From Aldehydirespirator sp965220645 (GTDB lineage Bacteria; Actinomycetota; Acidimicrobiia; Acidimicrobiales; Aldehydirespiratoraceae), in assembly GCA_965220645.1 (NCBI GenBank), contig OZ244836.1, forward strand, positions 1,798,001-1,862,000: DNA of 64,000 bases, in the 5' to 3' direction. Shown piece after piece: positions 28,443 through 36,765 of this stretch. The position numbers and the translations under genes are program-made. Each line of letters starts with the position of its first letter. The stretch's first letter is position 1. A model generated the notes under the pieces. The model was not told where the DNA came from and made no database searches. It saw only the letters and a list, made by a program, of their open reading frames with translations.

Positions 28443-29546
28443 TCAGGCGAGGGGCTCGCTCTGGGCCGCTTCGAGCGGAGCATACCGGGGCTTGATGATT
28501 CCCTCGATCAGCTGAAGTCGCTCCCGGAACGGCAGGAAGCTCGACTTCATGGCGTTGACCGTAAGCCACCTCAGTCGGGCCCAGTCGTAGCCGAACGCAT
28601 CGACGAGGGCTGCCATCTCCGACGTCATCGACACGTTCGACATGAGCCGGTTGTCGGTGTTGACGGTCACCCGGAACCGCAGCCCGACCAGCGTGTCTAT
28701 GGGGTGGTCCGCGACGGAGGCGAATACGCCGGTATTGACGTTGGACGTGGGGCACACCTCCAGCGGGATGCGACGGTCCCTGATGTAGTGGGCCAGCCGG
28801 CCCAGGGTGCGGTCACCGTCGTCGGTGACGATGTCCTCGATGATGCGGATGCCGTGCCCTAGTCGCTCGGCCCCGCAGAACTGAAGCGCCTTCCAGATGG
28901 AGCGGGGGCCGTAGGCCTCGCCTGCGTGGATCGTGATGTGGAAGTTCTCGCGGTGGCAGTACTGGAACGCGTCCAGGTGATCGTCGGGCGGGTAGCCGTC
29001 CTCGGGTCCGGCGATGTCGAAGGCCACCACGCCCTGGTCCCTCCAGCGGACCGCGGCCTCGGCCACCTCGACCGACCGGTGCAGATGGCGCAGCGCGGTG
29101 CAGATCGTCCGGATGGTCAGATCGGTGCCGGAGCTTCCCTGGGCGAATCCCTCGAGGACCGCCTCAATCGCGCTGTCGAGCGTCAGCCCTCGCTCGACGT
29201 GCAACTCGGGCGCAAACCTGACCTCGGCGTACACCACGCCGTCGGCGGCGAGGTCCTCGGCGCACTCGCGTGCCACCCGCACGACGGACTCGGGGGTCTG
29301 CATCACCCCGACGGTGTGAGCGAACGTCTCCAGATACAGGGTCAGGTTCTTGCGGTTGGCTCCCCGTTGCATCCAGGTGGAGAGCCCGATCGGATCGGTG
29401 GTGGGCAGGTCCGGGTAGCCGGTCTCGTCGGCTAGTTCGATGATGGTCTCCGGGCGAAGCCCGCCGTCGAGATGGTCGTGAAGCACAACCTTGGGGGCGC
29501 GGCGGATGCGTTCTGGAGTAGGAGGACCGACCTCGACAACGTTCAC
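28443..29546 (-). CDS. add: Adenosine deaminase
   Basis: 367 residues. Metal ligands HDHLDG (about 23-28), the HAGEAYGP motif (about 204-211), GHGIRI and VNTDNRLMSN (about 298-307) match adenosine deaminase of the actinobacterial type. It deaminates adenosine to inosine in purine salvage. A 46-base gap separates it from the M16 gene. It is divergent from the helicase gene; its start at 29546 leaves only 37 bases for both promoters. Confidence 0.93.
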   Translation of the reverse strand: MNVVEVGPPTPERIRRAPKVVLHDHLDGGLRPETIIELADETGYPDLPTTDPIGLSTWMQRGANRKNLTLYLETFAHTVGVMQTPESVVRVARECAEDLAADGVVYAEVRFAPELHVERGLTLDSAIEAVLEGFAQGSSGTDLTIRTICTALRHLHRSVEVAEAAVRWRDQGVVAFDIAGPEDGYPPDDHLDAFQYCHRENFHITIHAGEAYGPRSIWKALQFCGAERLGHGIRIIEDIVTDDGDRTLGRLAHYIRDRRIPLEVCPTSNVNTGVFASVADHPIDTLVGLRFRVTVNTDNRLMSNVSMTSEMAALVDAFGYDWARLRWLTVNAMKSSFLPFRERLQLIEGIIKPRYAPLEAAQSEPLA

Positions 29547-29583
29547 GGGATTCAGGATGCCTCAGGGTAGCCTGGGAGTCCTG

Positions 29584-30801
29584 ATGACCCTTTCTGATCC
29601 GCTGGTCGACGTTCGCCCCCGCGAAGCCGACGCAGATGAGCCGGTTCCCACCGGAATCGGCACCTTCGCTGACCTCGGGTTATGCGACGAATTTGTGGTA
29701 GCGCTGGCGGCGAAGGGCATCACCGCTCCGTTCCCCATCCAGACGCTCGCCATCCCCGATGCCCTCGCCGGCCGCGACGTGTGCGGCAAGGCCAAGACCG
29801 GCTCGGGCAAGACGCTCGCCTTCGGCCTGCCTGTGCTGCAGCGGCTACCCCGGGCCAAGCCCGGCTCGCCCACCGGCCTGGTGCTCGCTCCCACCCGTGA
29901 GTTGGCCAACCAGATCTGCGACGAGCTGGCTGCGCCTGCGGCCGCGGTGAAGCGGCGGGTGCTCGCCATCTACGGCGGGGCCCCCATCGACAAGCAGATC
30001 GACAGGCTGCGCTCTGGTGTCGACTTGGCGGTGGCCACACCGGGCCGGATGATCGACCTGATCGACCGGGGCGCGGTGAGCCTGCGGGCCGTGCGCCATG
30101 TGGTGGTGGACGAGGCTGACCGGATGGCCGACATGGGCTTCTTGCCCCAGGTCGAGTGGATCCTGCGCAACGTCGACAGCGGGCACCAGACCCTGCTGTT
30201 CTCGGCCACTCTCGACGGAGCCGTCGACTCGCTGATCAGGCGTTACCAGAGCAGCCCGTCGATGCACTCGGTGGCTCCCCGCGAGATCACCGTGGCCGAG
30301 ATGGTCCACCGCTTCGTGGGCGTCCACAAGCTCGACAAGGTGAAGGTGGCCGCGGCCATAGCCAACTCGGTTGGGCGCACGCTGATGTTCACCCGCACCA
30401 AGGTGGCGGCCGACCGGTTGGCCCGCGATCTGCACCGTGAGGGCGTGAAGGCTGCGCCGATTCACGGCGACCTTCGCCAGGCGGCCCGGGAGAAGTCCCT
30501 GCGGCAGTTCATCGCCGGCGAACTGCCGGTGATGGTGGCGACCGATGTGGCCGCCCGCGGGATCCACGTCGACGACGTGGATGTGGTGGTGCAGTTCGAC
30601 CCGCCCTCGGACCACAAGACCTACGTGCACCGGGCCGGGCGCACGGCCAGGGCCGGCGAATCGGGCCTGGTGGTGACCCTGTCGCTTTGGGACGAGGAGC
30701 TCGATGTGAAGAGGATCCAGCGGCGCCTCGAACTCGACGAGCCGATCGTGGAGATGTTCTCCAACGACAGCCGCTTGCGGAACCTGGTCCACAGCATCTA
30801 G
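29584..30801 (+). CDS. DEAD-box ATP-dependent RNA helicase
   Basis: 405 residues with all core motifs: Q motif (FPIQTLAIPDAL), motif I AKTGSGKT (about 70-77), Ia PTRELANQ, II DEAD (about 176), III SAT (about 208), V ATDVAARGI and VI HRAGRTARAG (about 350). The ATG at 29584 follows GGGAG; a longer frame from 29491 overlaps add. No long C-terminal RNA-binding extension is present, so it is a compact RhlE-like helicase acting in RNA unwinding or decay. Confidence 0.93.
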   Translation: MTLSDPLVDVRPREADADEPVPTGIGTFADLGLCDEFVVALAAKGITAPFPIQTLAIPDALAGRDVCGKAKTGSGKTLAFGLPVLQRLPRAKPGSPTGLVLAPTRELANQICDELAAPAAAVKRRVLAIYGGAPIDKQIDRLRSGVDLAVATPGRMIDLIDRGAVSLRAVRHVVVDEADRMADMGFLPQVEWILRNVDSGHQTLLFSATLDGAVDSLIRRYQSSPSMHSVAPREITVAEMVHRFVGVHKLDKVKVAAAIANSVGRTLMFTRTKVAADRLARDLHREGVKAAPIHGDLRQAAREKSLRQFIAGELPVMVATDVAARGIHVDDVDVVVQFDPPSDHKTYVHRAGRTARAGESGLVVTLSLWDEELDVKRIQRRLELDEPIVEMFSNDSRLRNLVHSI

Positions 30802-30844
30802 AGGCTGGGCGGAGCGCGTTTCGGCCTTCGTGTGGGCCTAGACT

Positions 30845-30985
30845 GGTCGATGACCCTTACGGGTCACGTCATCACGAGCGGTTCGGCCTCCGGGTCGGAC
30901 CCGGCAACCTGGGACGGACACCCAAGGTGCCATCCCGCCTCCGGGCGGGGATGTGGCGCCGGCCCAGCCGGCGCAACCAAGTGTC
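30845..30985 (+). ncRNA. SAM riboswitch (SAM-I/SAM-IV superfamily) upstream of metX
   Basis: The leader contains GTCATCACGAGCGG, CGGCAACCTGGG and AAGGTGCCATCCC in the order of the S-box core (GAGCGG...GGCAACC...AAGGTGCCA), and ATCCCGCC pairs with GGCGGGGAT around TCC as the P4 helix. An extra hairpin TGACCCTTACGGGTCA precedes it, and GGGGTACACCCC follows. A -10-like TAGACT is at 30839. Position before a methionine-synthesis operon supports SAM sensing. I cannot decide between SAM-I and SAM-IV without folding. Confidence 0.75.
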
Positions 30986-31092
30986 CTGAGGGGTACACCC
31001 CCGAAGTCACTGGCCCCTGAAGTCTCCGGTCCAGAAGCCGGTCGTTGCTCCGGATGGAGCGACGACGCCGAGCACCGATTCGAGGAGCAAGG

Positions 31093-32316
31093 TTGAGCGC
31101 GGGTTCCCACATCGAGCCTCCGATACCCGCGGGCGGGCGTGCCGGCCCCGGGGGGCGCTTCCCGGCCGGGCTGCCCGTCACGGGTGCCTGGCAACCGGGC
31201 GACCCCGCCGGCGACCGCAAGTTCGTCACCGTCACCGACGGCCGGCCCTTCGCGCTGGAGTGGGGCGGCCGGTTGACCGAGGTGCGGCTGGCCTACGAGA
31301 CCTGGGGCCGGCTCGACGAACAGGCTTCCAACGCCGTGCTGGTGTGCCACGCGCTCACCGGAGACTCGCACGCGGCTGGCGACAGCAGCCTGTCGCATCC
31401 CACCGCGGGCTGGTGGTCCGAGATGATCGGCCCCGGCAAGGCGATCGACACCGACCGCTACTTCGTGGTGTGCAGCAACGCGGTGGGGGGCTGCCAGGGC
31501 ACCACCGGCCCCGCGGACTTCGACCCGGCGGACGGCCGGCGCTACGGGCCCCGCTTCCCGGTGGTGACGATCCGCGACATGGTCCGGACCCAGGCCCTGC
31601 TGGCCGACCACCTGGGAATCGGCCGCTGGCTCGGAGTGATCGGCGGCTCGATGGGAGGCATGCAGGTGCTGGAGTGGGCGGCCATGTACCCCAGGCGGGT
31701 GCGGTCGATCCTGCCCCTGGCCACGTGCGCGGCGGCCAGCGCCCTTCAGCTCGCTTGGAGCGCGGTTGAGCGCCTGGCCATCGCCACCGACCCCGGCTGG
31801 TGCGACGGCGACTACTACGACAAGCCCGAGGGCCCCTGGATGGGCCTGGCGGTGGCCCGCCAGATCGCCCAGGTGACCTACCGGTCCGGCGAGTCCTTCG
31901 AGCGCAGGTTCGGACGGCGGCTGTACGACCCGGTCGAGGACTTCGACATGTGGGGCCGCTTCCAGATGGAGTCGTACCTGGATCATCACGGCCAGAAGCT
32001 GGTGAGACGCTTCGACGCCAACACGTACGTAGTGCTCAACCGTTCGATGGACCTGCACGACATCGGGCGGGGACGGGGCGGCATCGCCGCCGCCTTGAGC
32101 CGCATCGGAGTGCCGGTGCTCACCGCGTCGGTTCGCAGCGACCGCCTGTACCCGCACCATGAGCAGCAGGAGCTGGCCGACGGGGTCCGCGCCGGCGGCG
32201 GGGACTGCCGTCACGTGATGCTCGACAGCGGCGAGGGTCACGACGGGTTCCTGCTCGAGCACGAGCTGCTGTCCGATCCGGTGAGCAGCTTCCTAAGGGA
32301 GGTCCACAATGGCTGA
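31093..32316 (+). CDS. metX: Homoserine O-acetyltransferase
   Basis: 407 residues from a TTG at 31093 preceded by GAGGAG; an in-frame start at 31045 lies nearer the riboswitch and has no ribosome site. Alpha/beta hydrolase with nucleophile Ser in GGSMGGMQ (about 182-189), Asp in SVRSDRLYP (about 347) and His in GEGHDGF (about 382). VGGCQGTTGP and LPLATCAAAS are MetX signatures. It activates homoserine for direct sulfhydrylation. Acetyl versus succinyl donor cannot be told from these motifs alone. Its stop overlaps the next gene by 8 bases. Confidence 0.92.
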   Translation: MSAGSHIEPPIPAGGRAGPGGRFPAGLPVTGAWQPGDPAGDRKFVTVTDGRPFALEWGGRLTEVRLAYETWGRLDEQASNAVLVCHALTGDSHAAGDSSLSHPTAGWWSEMIGPGKAIDTDRYFVVCSNAVGGCQGTTGPADFDPADGRRYGPRFPVVTIRDMVRTQALLADHLGIGRWLGVIGGSMGGMQVLEWAAMYPRRVRSILPLATCAAASALQLAWSAVERLAIATDPGWCDGDYYDKPEGPWMGLAVARQIAQVTYRSGESFERRFGRRLYDPVEDFDMWGRFQMESYLDHHGQKLVRRFDANTYVVLNRSMDLHDIGRGRGGIAAALSRIGVPVLTASVRSDRLYPHHEQQELADGVRAGGGDCRHVMLDSGEGHDGFLLEHELLSDPVSSFLREVHNG

Positions 32317-33517
32317 CGAGCCCACCGCAGGCGGTCTCCACGCCCATACCCGGGCGATCCGAGCGGGGCGGGCCGACAACCAGAACGCGCTGGCCCCGAT
32401 CCTGTGGGCCACGTCCACGTTCACTGCGGCGACCGTCTCGGAGGCCCGCGATCTGGCGGTCGACACCCACTCGACGCGGTTCTACACCCGCTACGGCAAC
32501 CCGACCGTCAAGGCGTTCGAGGACGCAGTGGCCGACCTCGAGGGCACCGAGGCGGCCCGGGCGTTCGCCTCGGGCATGGGTGCGCTGAGCGCCATCGTGC
32601 TGGGACTCTGCTCAAGCGGCGACCACATCGTCGCCCAGCGCCAGCTCTACGGCGGCACGCAGCTGCTGTTGCAGACGGCGTGTCCCCGCTTCGGCATCGG
32701 CGTGACCTTCGTGGACGGCACCGAGCCCGGTGCCTTCGCCGAGGCCGTTATCCCTGGGCGCACGATGCTGGTGATCGCGGAGTCGCCCGCCAACCCGAAG
32801 CTTGACGTGATCGATCTGGCCGAGCTGGGGGCGATACGTGGGCCGATGACGGTGGTGGACTCGACGTTCGCCACGCCGCTGGCGCAGAGGCCCGCGGAGT
32901 TCGGGGTCGATCTGGTAGTGCATTCGGCCACCAAGGCCATTGCCGGTCACAACGACGCCACCATCGGGGTTGTGGCCGGGACCGAGGAGCTGCTGGCGTG
33001 GCTCTGGAACTACGCCGTGCTCCACGGCGCGGCGGCCTCGCCGTTCGACGCGTTGAACGCCTTGAGGGGCATCCGCACGCTGGCGGTGCGCCTGCGCCAG
33101 CAGACTGACACCGCCACCGCGCTGGCCGAGGCGCTGGGAAGTCATCCGGCGGTCGAGGCTGTCTACTACCCGGGTCTGGCCTCCCATCCCCAGCACGAGC
33201 TGGCAGCCAAGCAGATGGAGCTGGCCGGGGGTCTGGTCACCTTCGAGCTGCGGGGCGGCTACGAGGCCGGCCGGTTGTTCATGGAGGAGGTCCGGGTGGT
33301 GCAGTTCGCCACCTCGCTGGGAGGTCCGGAGAGCCTCGTCACCCATCCGGCGTCCACGACCCATGTGAGCCTGCTCCCCGAGGAGCTCGAGGCGTTGTGC
33401 ATCGGTCAGGGCACGGTCCGGTTCTCGGCGGGGCTTGAGCACACCGCCGATGTGGTCGCCGATGTGATCGGCGCGCTGGACCGGGTGGCCGGGATCCTTC
33501 CTTCTTCCGGCCGGTAG
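32309..33517 (+). CDS. PLP-dependent O-acyl-homoserine sulfhydrylase / cystathionine gamma-synthase
   Basis: 402 residues of the Cys/Met metabolism PLP family: YTRYGNPTVKAFEDAVADLE, ASGMGALSAI, and the PLP Lys in HSATKAIAGHNDATIG (Lys about 209). Coupled to metX by an 8-base overlap and under the same SAM riboswitch, it most likely makes homocysteine or cystathionine from O-acyl-homoserine. Family members with these two specificities are hard to separate by eye; the sequence around 'THPASTTH' is common to both. Confidence 0.88.
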   Translation: MADEPTAGGLHAHTRAIRAGRADNQNALAPILWATSTFTAATVSEARDLAVDTHSTRFYTRYGNPTVKAFEDAVADLEGTEAARAFASGMGALSAIVLGLCSSGDHIVAQRQLYGGTQLLLQTACPRFGIGVTFVDGTEPGAFAEAVIPGRTMLVIAESPANPKLDVIDLAELGAIRGPMTVVDSTFATPLAQRPAEFGVDLVVHSATKAIAGHNDATIGVVAGTEELLAWLWNYAVLHGAAASPFDALNALRGIRTLAVRLRQQTDTATALAEALGSHPAVEAVYYPGLASHPQHELAAKQMELAGGLVTFELRGGYEAGRLFMEEVRVVQFATSLGGPESLVTHPASTTHVSLLPEELEALCIGQGTVRFSAGLEHTADVVADVIGALDRVAGILPSSGR

Positions 33518-33528
33518 CGTCGAAGACC

Positions 33529-34131
33529 GTGCGTTTGAGTCGAGGTTGGATGACGGCGCCGGTGGTGGCGGCCGCGCTGTTCATGCTGGCTGCCGCGCCG
33601 GCTCTGGCTGCCGATGGCCCCGGCGGGGCGTCGGCCAGCGCCGAGTTGTCCGACACCGTCCGGGTGGTGAGTTCGGCCCAGTCGGAGGTGGATGCCGATC
33701 CGGATTCTGGTTCGGACCGGCGCCTGGTCGACCGCGAGAGCAGCGAGCGGGTAGATGCGGTGGTGATCGCCCTGTGGACGATCGCCGGGGCGATGACGGT
33801 GATGCTGGGGATCTTCCTGTGGCACACCAGCCCCCGCCGGCGCCTCCGGCTAGCGGCGAGCCACTCGGCGGCGCTGTCCGAAGAAGCCGAAGGCGGCGCT
33901 GAACCGGCTGAGGATGAGGCCGGCGAGGACGAGTCGAGGGAGGACTCGTCGGAGGGTGGCTTTGGCGCGAGGGTGCGGGAGGCACTCCTCCGGCTGCGCT
34001 CGAGGGTGGCTCCGCAACGGGATTCTGAGCCTGCCGGCGATGACTCCCAGCAGGAGTCTGAGGGGGAGTCCGGGGACGAGTCGGCTGTGTGGAAGTTCAG
34101 CGACGAGAACGGCGAGCAGCGTTCGGTCTAG
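33529..34131 (+). CDS. Small membrane protein with acidic tail
   Basis: 200 residues: N-terminal signal (APVVAAALFMLAAAPALAA, cleavage after about 28), a Ser/Asp-rich extracellular stretch, a single membrane helix (VVIALWTIAGAMTVMLGIFL, about 78-97), a basic stop-transfer (RRRLRLAA) and a long Glu/Ser/Asp-rich cytoplasmic tail. No family recognised. It is 11 bases after the sulfhydrylase gene and may share its transcript. Confidence 0.65.
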   Translation: MRLSRGWMTAPVVAAALFMLAAAPALAADGPGGASASAELSDTVRVVSSAQSEVDADPDSGSDRRLVDRESSERVDAVVIALWTIAGAMTVMLGIFLWHTSPRRRLRLAASHSAALSEEAEGGAEPAEDEAGEDESREDSSEGGFGARVREALLRLRSRVAPQRDSEPAGDDSQQESEGESGDESAVWKFSDENGEQRSV

Positions 34132-34141
34132 ATTGTCGGCC

Positions 34142-34369
34142 GTGACTGACGGTTTCGACGCCGACGCGATGATCGAGCGCTTCCGAGAGCGCGCCGAGGG
34201 GGTCAAGCGCCGCAACCTTCCGCCGGTGGCGGGGGAGGAGCGGCGGCACTTCCTGGAGCAGGCCCAGCTGGACTTCCAGGACTTCGCCATGCTCGCCGAC
34301 GCCGAAGCCGAGTTGGAGGACGGGATCCTGCGTCTGAGCATCGATCTGCGCCCGCCGGAGGCTCGCTGA
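34142..34369 (+). CDS. Small conserved-looking acidic protein
   Basis: 75 residues from the GTG at 34142: VTDGFDADAMIERFRERAEG...GEERRHFLEQAQLDFQDFAM. Mostly helical and acidic with a small C-terminal strand (ILRLSIDLRP). It starts 10 bases after the previous stop; an in-frame start at 33914 would overlap that gene. Unknown function; the tight spacing and codon use suggest a real gene rather than a shadow. Confidence 0.6.
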   Translation: MTDGFDADAMIERFRERAEGVKRRNLPPVAGEERRHFLEQAQLDFQDFAMLADAEAELEDGILRLSIDLRPPEAR

Positions 34370-34424
34370 GGCGCGCTGCGGGGCGTGGCCGTCGGGGTCC
34401 GGCCTCGGTAGGATCGTCAATCCT

Positions 34425-34497
34425 GCGGACGTAGCTCAGTTGGTAGAGCGCAACCTTGCCAAGGTTGAGGTCGCCGGTTCGAAGCCGGTCGTCCGCT
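34425..34497 (+). tRNA. tRNA-Gly (GCC anticodon)
   Basis: GCGGACG (34425-34431) pairs with CGTCCGC (34490-34496). The D-arm is GCTC-AGTTGGTA-GAGC, the anticodon arm CAACC-TTGCCAA-GGTTG with GCC, and the T-arm TTCGAAG. 3' CCA is not encoded. Confidence 0.95.
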
Positions 34498-34500
34498 CGG

Positions 34501-35091
34501 ATGGATACCGCCGGAGCCCTCCGCGTGGACGCTGGCGCGGGGCTCGGGGCGAGAGCCGGCGCAGGGATCTGCACGCTTGGCGACTACTGGCATCCCGACC
34601 GCGATGACCGCACCGGCATCGGTCTGCTGATCCACAGGGCCAAGGACCTGGCCGATGCCGGGGCGGCGCGGGAGCTGGCCGAGCGGTTCGCGAGCCTGGC
34701 CGAAGCCCTGCCGGAGGCGACCGGTGGCCTGCCGTGTCTGGTGGCGCCGGTTCCGTTTACGCCGCTGCCGGCCGGCGATGACGATCGGCCCCATCTAGTG
34801 GAGCTGCTCGCGGCGTCGCTGGCTGCGGCTGGGGCGGGGGAGTACCGGCCGAACCTTCTGGAGAAGACCAATCCCACCCCGCGATTGCGCCACGTCGATC
34901 CCGGGCGGCGGGCCGAGGTGGTCGCCTCGGCGGGCTACCAGGCTCGTGAGCCGGTGGCCGGGCACCACATCGTGGTAGTCGACGACGTGGTGTTGACCGG
35001 CACGACGCTTGGGGCGGTGACGGCTTGCCTGCGCGATGCCGGAGCGGCGTCGGTGACCGCGGCGGTAGCGGCTCGCACCAGGTTGCGTTAA
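34501..35091 (+). CDS. ComF-like phosphoribosyltransferase-family protein
   Basis: 196 residues from the ATG at 34501, four bases after tRNA-Gly. The C-terminal half carries the PRPP-loop signature HHIVVVDDVVLTGTTLGAV (about 157-175) and RHVDPGRRAEV, as in ComF/amidophosphoribosyltransferase-like proteins. The N-terminal zinc finger of ComF is absent. The reading frame continues into the tRNA, but a start inside it is implausible. Precise substrate unknown; DNA-uptake or nucleotide roles are only family inference. Confidence 0.72.
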   Translation: MDTAGALRVDAGAGLGARAGAGICTLGDYWHPDRDDRTGIGLLIHRAKDLADAGAARELAERFASLAEALPEATGGLPCLVAPVPFTPLPAGDDDRPHLVELLAASLAAAGAGEYRPNLLEKTNPTPRLRHVDPGRRAEVVASAGYQAREPVAGHHIVVVDDVVLTGTTLGAVTACLRDAGAASVTAAVAARTRLR

Positions 35092-35153
35092 CGGCCTGAG
35101 GCGGGTCCGGCGACACCGCCCCCGCAGCTGCCAGCGGTACGCTGCGAGTCCCT

Positions 35154-35228
35154 GCGCCGGTGCCCGAGCGGACCAAGGGAACGGCCTGCAAAGCCGTAAA
35201 GCCGCGGGTTCAAATCCCGCCCGGCGCT
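35154..35228 (+). tRNA. tRNA-Cys (GCA anticodon)
   Basis: GCGCCGG (35154-35160) pairs with CCGGCGC (35221-35227). The anticodon arm is ACGGC-CTGCAAA-GCCGT with GCA, and the T-arm GCGGG-TTCAAAT-CCCGC. CCA is encoded directly after the discriminator T (35229-35231). Confidence 0.93.
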
Positions 35229-35380
35229 CCAGTCCAGTCCAGAATCTAGCTTCAGCGGCGGGTTCGCTCGCTTCCGTCGGCCGCTAGCAGACGGCGTGGT
35301 CGTTCCAACGGACATCCTCGAAGATGCGATCGAGATACGCACCGCTCACGATCGCCTCCCTGGGGCACACTGTGGCAGGA

Positions 35381-35914
35381 ATGGGGTCATCGATTGGTGC
35401 GAGGGTGGAGCGGTGCGCGACTTGGCGCGTGGCGGTCACAGCGTTGGTCGGCGTCCTCGGTTGCGTGGCGGGACTCGCTTGGCGACAGGCAAGGCTGGCA
35501 GGATTGGACCTGCTCGACAGTCGGGGCTGGTACACACCCGAGGAAGCGGCGGCCCTGTTCGACGCCCTCGACCGGCTCGACGCGGGTGCAAGGGTCGTCT
35601 ATGCGACGACCGCGCTCACCGTCGACATGGTCTTTCCGGTGTCATACGGCCTGCTGTTCGCCACCCTGCTGTTCCAGCTGTTCCGGGGCGGGGCGCCCCT
35701 CTACCTGCTGCCGCTGGCGCTCGCTCTGGCGGATGCTCTGGAGAATGTCACCGTCGCGGCCCTGGCGCTGAGCCATGACGGTGCGCCGTCTCCGCTGGCC
35801 TGGCTGGCCGCCGTGTTCACCTTGATCAAGACAGTTCTGATTGTGGCGACGCTGGCTGCCACATGCTTTGGCGCGATGCGCTGGCTGTGGGTACGCATGC
35901 GGCACGCACGCTGA
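35381..35914 (+). CDS. Multi-pass membrane protein of unknown function
   Basis: 177 residues with four hydrophobic helices: WRVAVTALVGVLGCVAGLAW, PVSYGLLFATLLFQLF, YLLPLALALADALENVTVAA and LAWLAAVFTLIKTVLIVATL. The first loop GWYTPEEAAALFDALDRLDA is exposed and acidic. The start is uncertain (ATG 35324 is also in frame). No family recognised. Between tRNA-Cys and this gene I see nothing else. Confidence 0.6.
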   Translation: MGSSIGARVERCATWRVAVTALVGVLGCVAGLAWRQARLAGLDLLDSRGWYTPEEAAALFDALDRLDAGARVVYATTALTVDMVFPVSYGLLFATLLFQLFRGGAPLYLLPLALALADALENVTVAALALSHDGAPSPLAWLAAVFTLIKTVLIVATLAATCFGAMRWLWVRMRHAR

Positions 35915-35990
35915 CATCACGGCCACGAAGCTTCAGGCGGCTATTGCACCCAACGGTGGTTTTCTCGCAGAAGTTCGCCGGCGGCTTCGA

Positions 35991-36335
35991 TCAGCCGGGG
36001 ATGTCGAGGATCAGGCCCAAGACTTCGCGGACTTGTGCGAGGGTGGCCACGCCGATGTTGCCGAGGTGGTCCTCTACGCGACTTGTGGCCACAGCTCGGA
36101 CGTGCTGGCACTGGGCCGCGGAGCGGCGATCGAGCCCGTTGGAGGGATCGGGGCCGACCTCGACCTCCGAGGCGAAGCCGCGCACCTGCGATGTGAGCGG
36201 CACCACCTGCACGACGGCGGCACCGCCGTCAATCACTCGCTGAGCGGTCACGACCACGCCCGGGTGGCGGAAGCCGGCCTCGCGCCCCGTAGGCGTGCCC
36301 AGATCGATTATGACGACGTCACCCGAGGTCAGCAT
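35991..36335 (-). CDS. MazF/PemK-type endoribonuclease toxin
   Basis: 114 residues. The MazF beginning GDVVIIDLGTPTGREAGFRHPGVV and VVQVVPLTSQ, then HVRAVATSRVEDHLGNIG, fit the PemK/MazF fold: an mRNA interferase neutralised by its antitoxin. It overlaps the upstream antitoxin gene by 17 bases, the usual coupled order. The family's G-E/D-V-x-x-x-x-L start is intact and no truncation is visible. Confidence 0.88.
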   Translation of the reverse strand: MLTSGDVVIIDLGTPTGREAGFRHPGVVVTAQRVIDGGAAVVQVVPLTSQVRGFASEVEVGPDPSNGLDRRSAAQCQHVRAVATSRVEDHLGNIGVATLAQVREVLGLILDIPG

Positions 36336-36513
36336 CGAGCCATGCCGTCTCGGCTTCGCTGAGATCGGCCCGCAGGTCGGCGCCTATCCGGTCCTGGCGC
36401 AGACGCCGCACCGCGAGCGCGACGGTGTCACCGACGGTGGCTCCCAACTCGGCCGCGAGCCTCTTGAGTTCCCGGTGCGTCGAGACGTCTATGCGGACAC
36501 TAGTGCTCTGCAT
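36319..36513 (-). CDS. Ribbon-helix-helix antitoxin of the MazF-type pair
   Basis: 64 residues: MQSTSVRIDVSTHRELKRLA (beta strand then helix) and GATVGDTVALAVRRLRQDRIG (second helix), with an acidic C-terminus (SEAETAWLDADLG) for toxin binding. It should bind the palindrome overlapping its own start codon. Antitoxin-first order and overlap with mazF support the pairing. Confidence 0.82.
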   Translation of the reverse strand: MQSTSVRIDVSTHRELKRLAAELGATVGDTVALAVRRLRQDRIGADLRADLSEAETAWLDADLG

Positions 36514-36540
36514 GCAATCATGTTAACATAATCGCATGCA
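36509..36540. promoter_or_regulatory. 32-bp palindromic operator of the MazEF-like pair
   Basis: A 32-bp inverted repeat with only two mismatched pairs, centred on GTTAAC: outer arms TGCATGC/GCATGCA, inner core ATGTTAACAT. It overlaps the antitoxin ATG at 36513, as expected for autoregulated RHH antitoxins. It is also strikingly AT-rich compared with its surroundings. Confidence 0.8.
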
Positions 36541-36765
36541 CTAGCCGGCCGGTGGAGATCCACGCCTCTCCCCTGGTAGGCGTCGAGCCGGGAAGCTAGC
36601 AGTTCCCCTCTTGCGACTCGCGCCACGCGGACCACTGTGCTCTGTTGCCGGATCCGTGTCGATACGCACCAGATGGGGGTGTTGTTCGCTGGCCCCGTCT
36701 GATGTTCGGGGTCTATTCTGCACAGCCAAGGGTGACTGAGCGGTGACCCTTAGGGGGCTGCGTTC

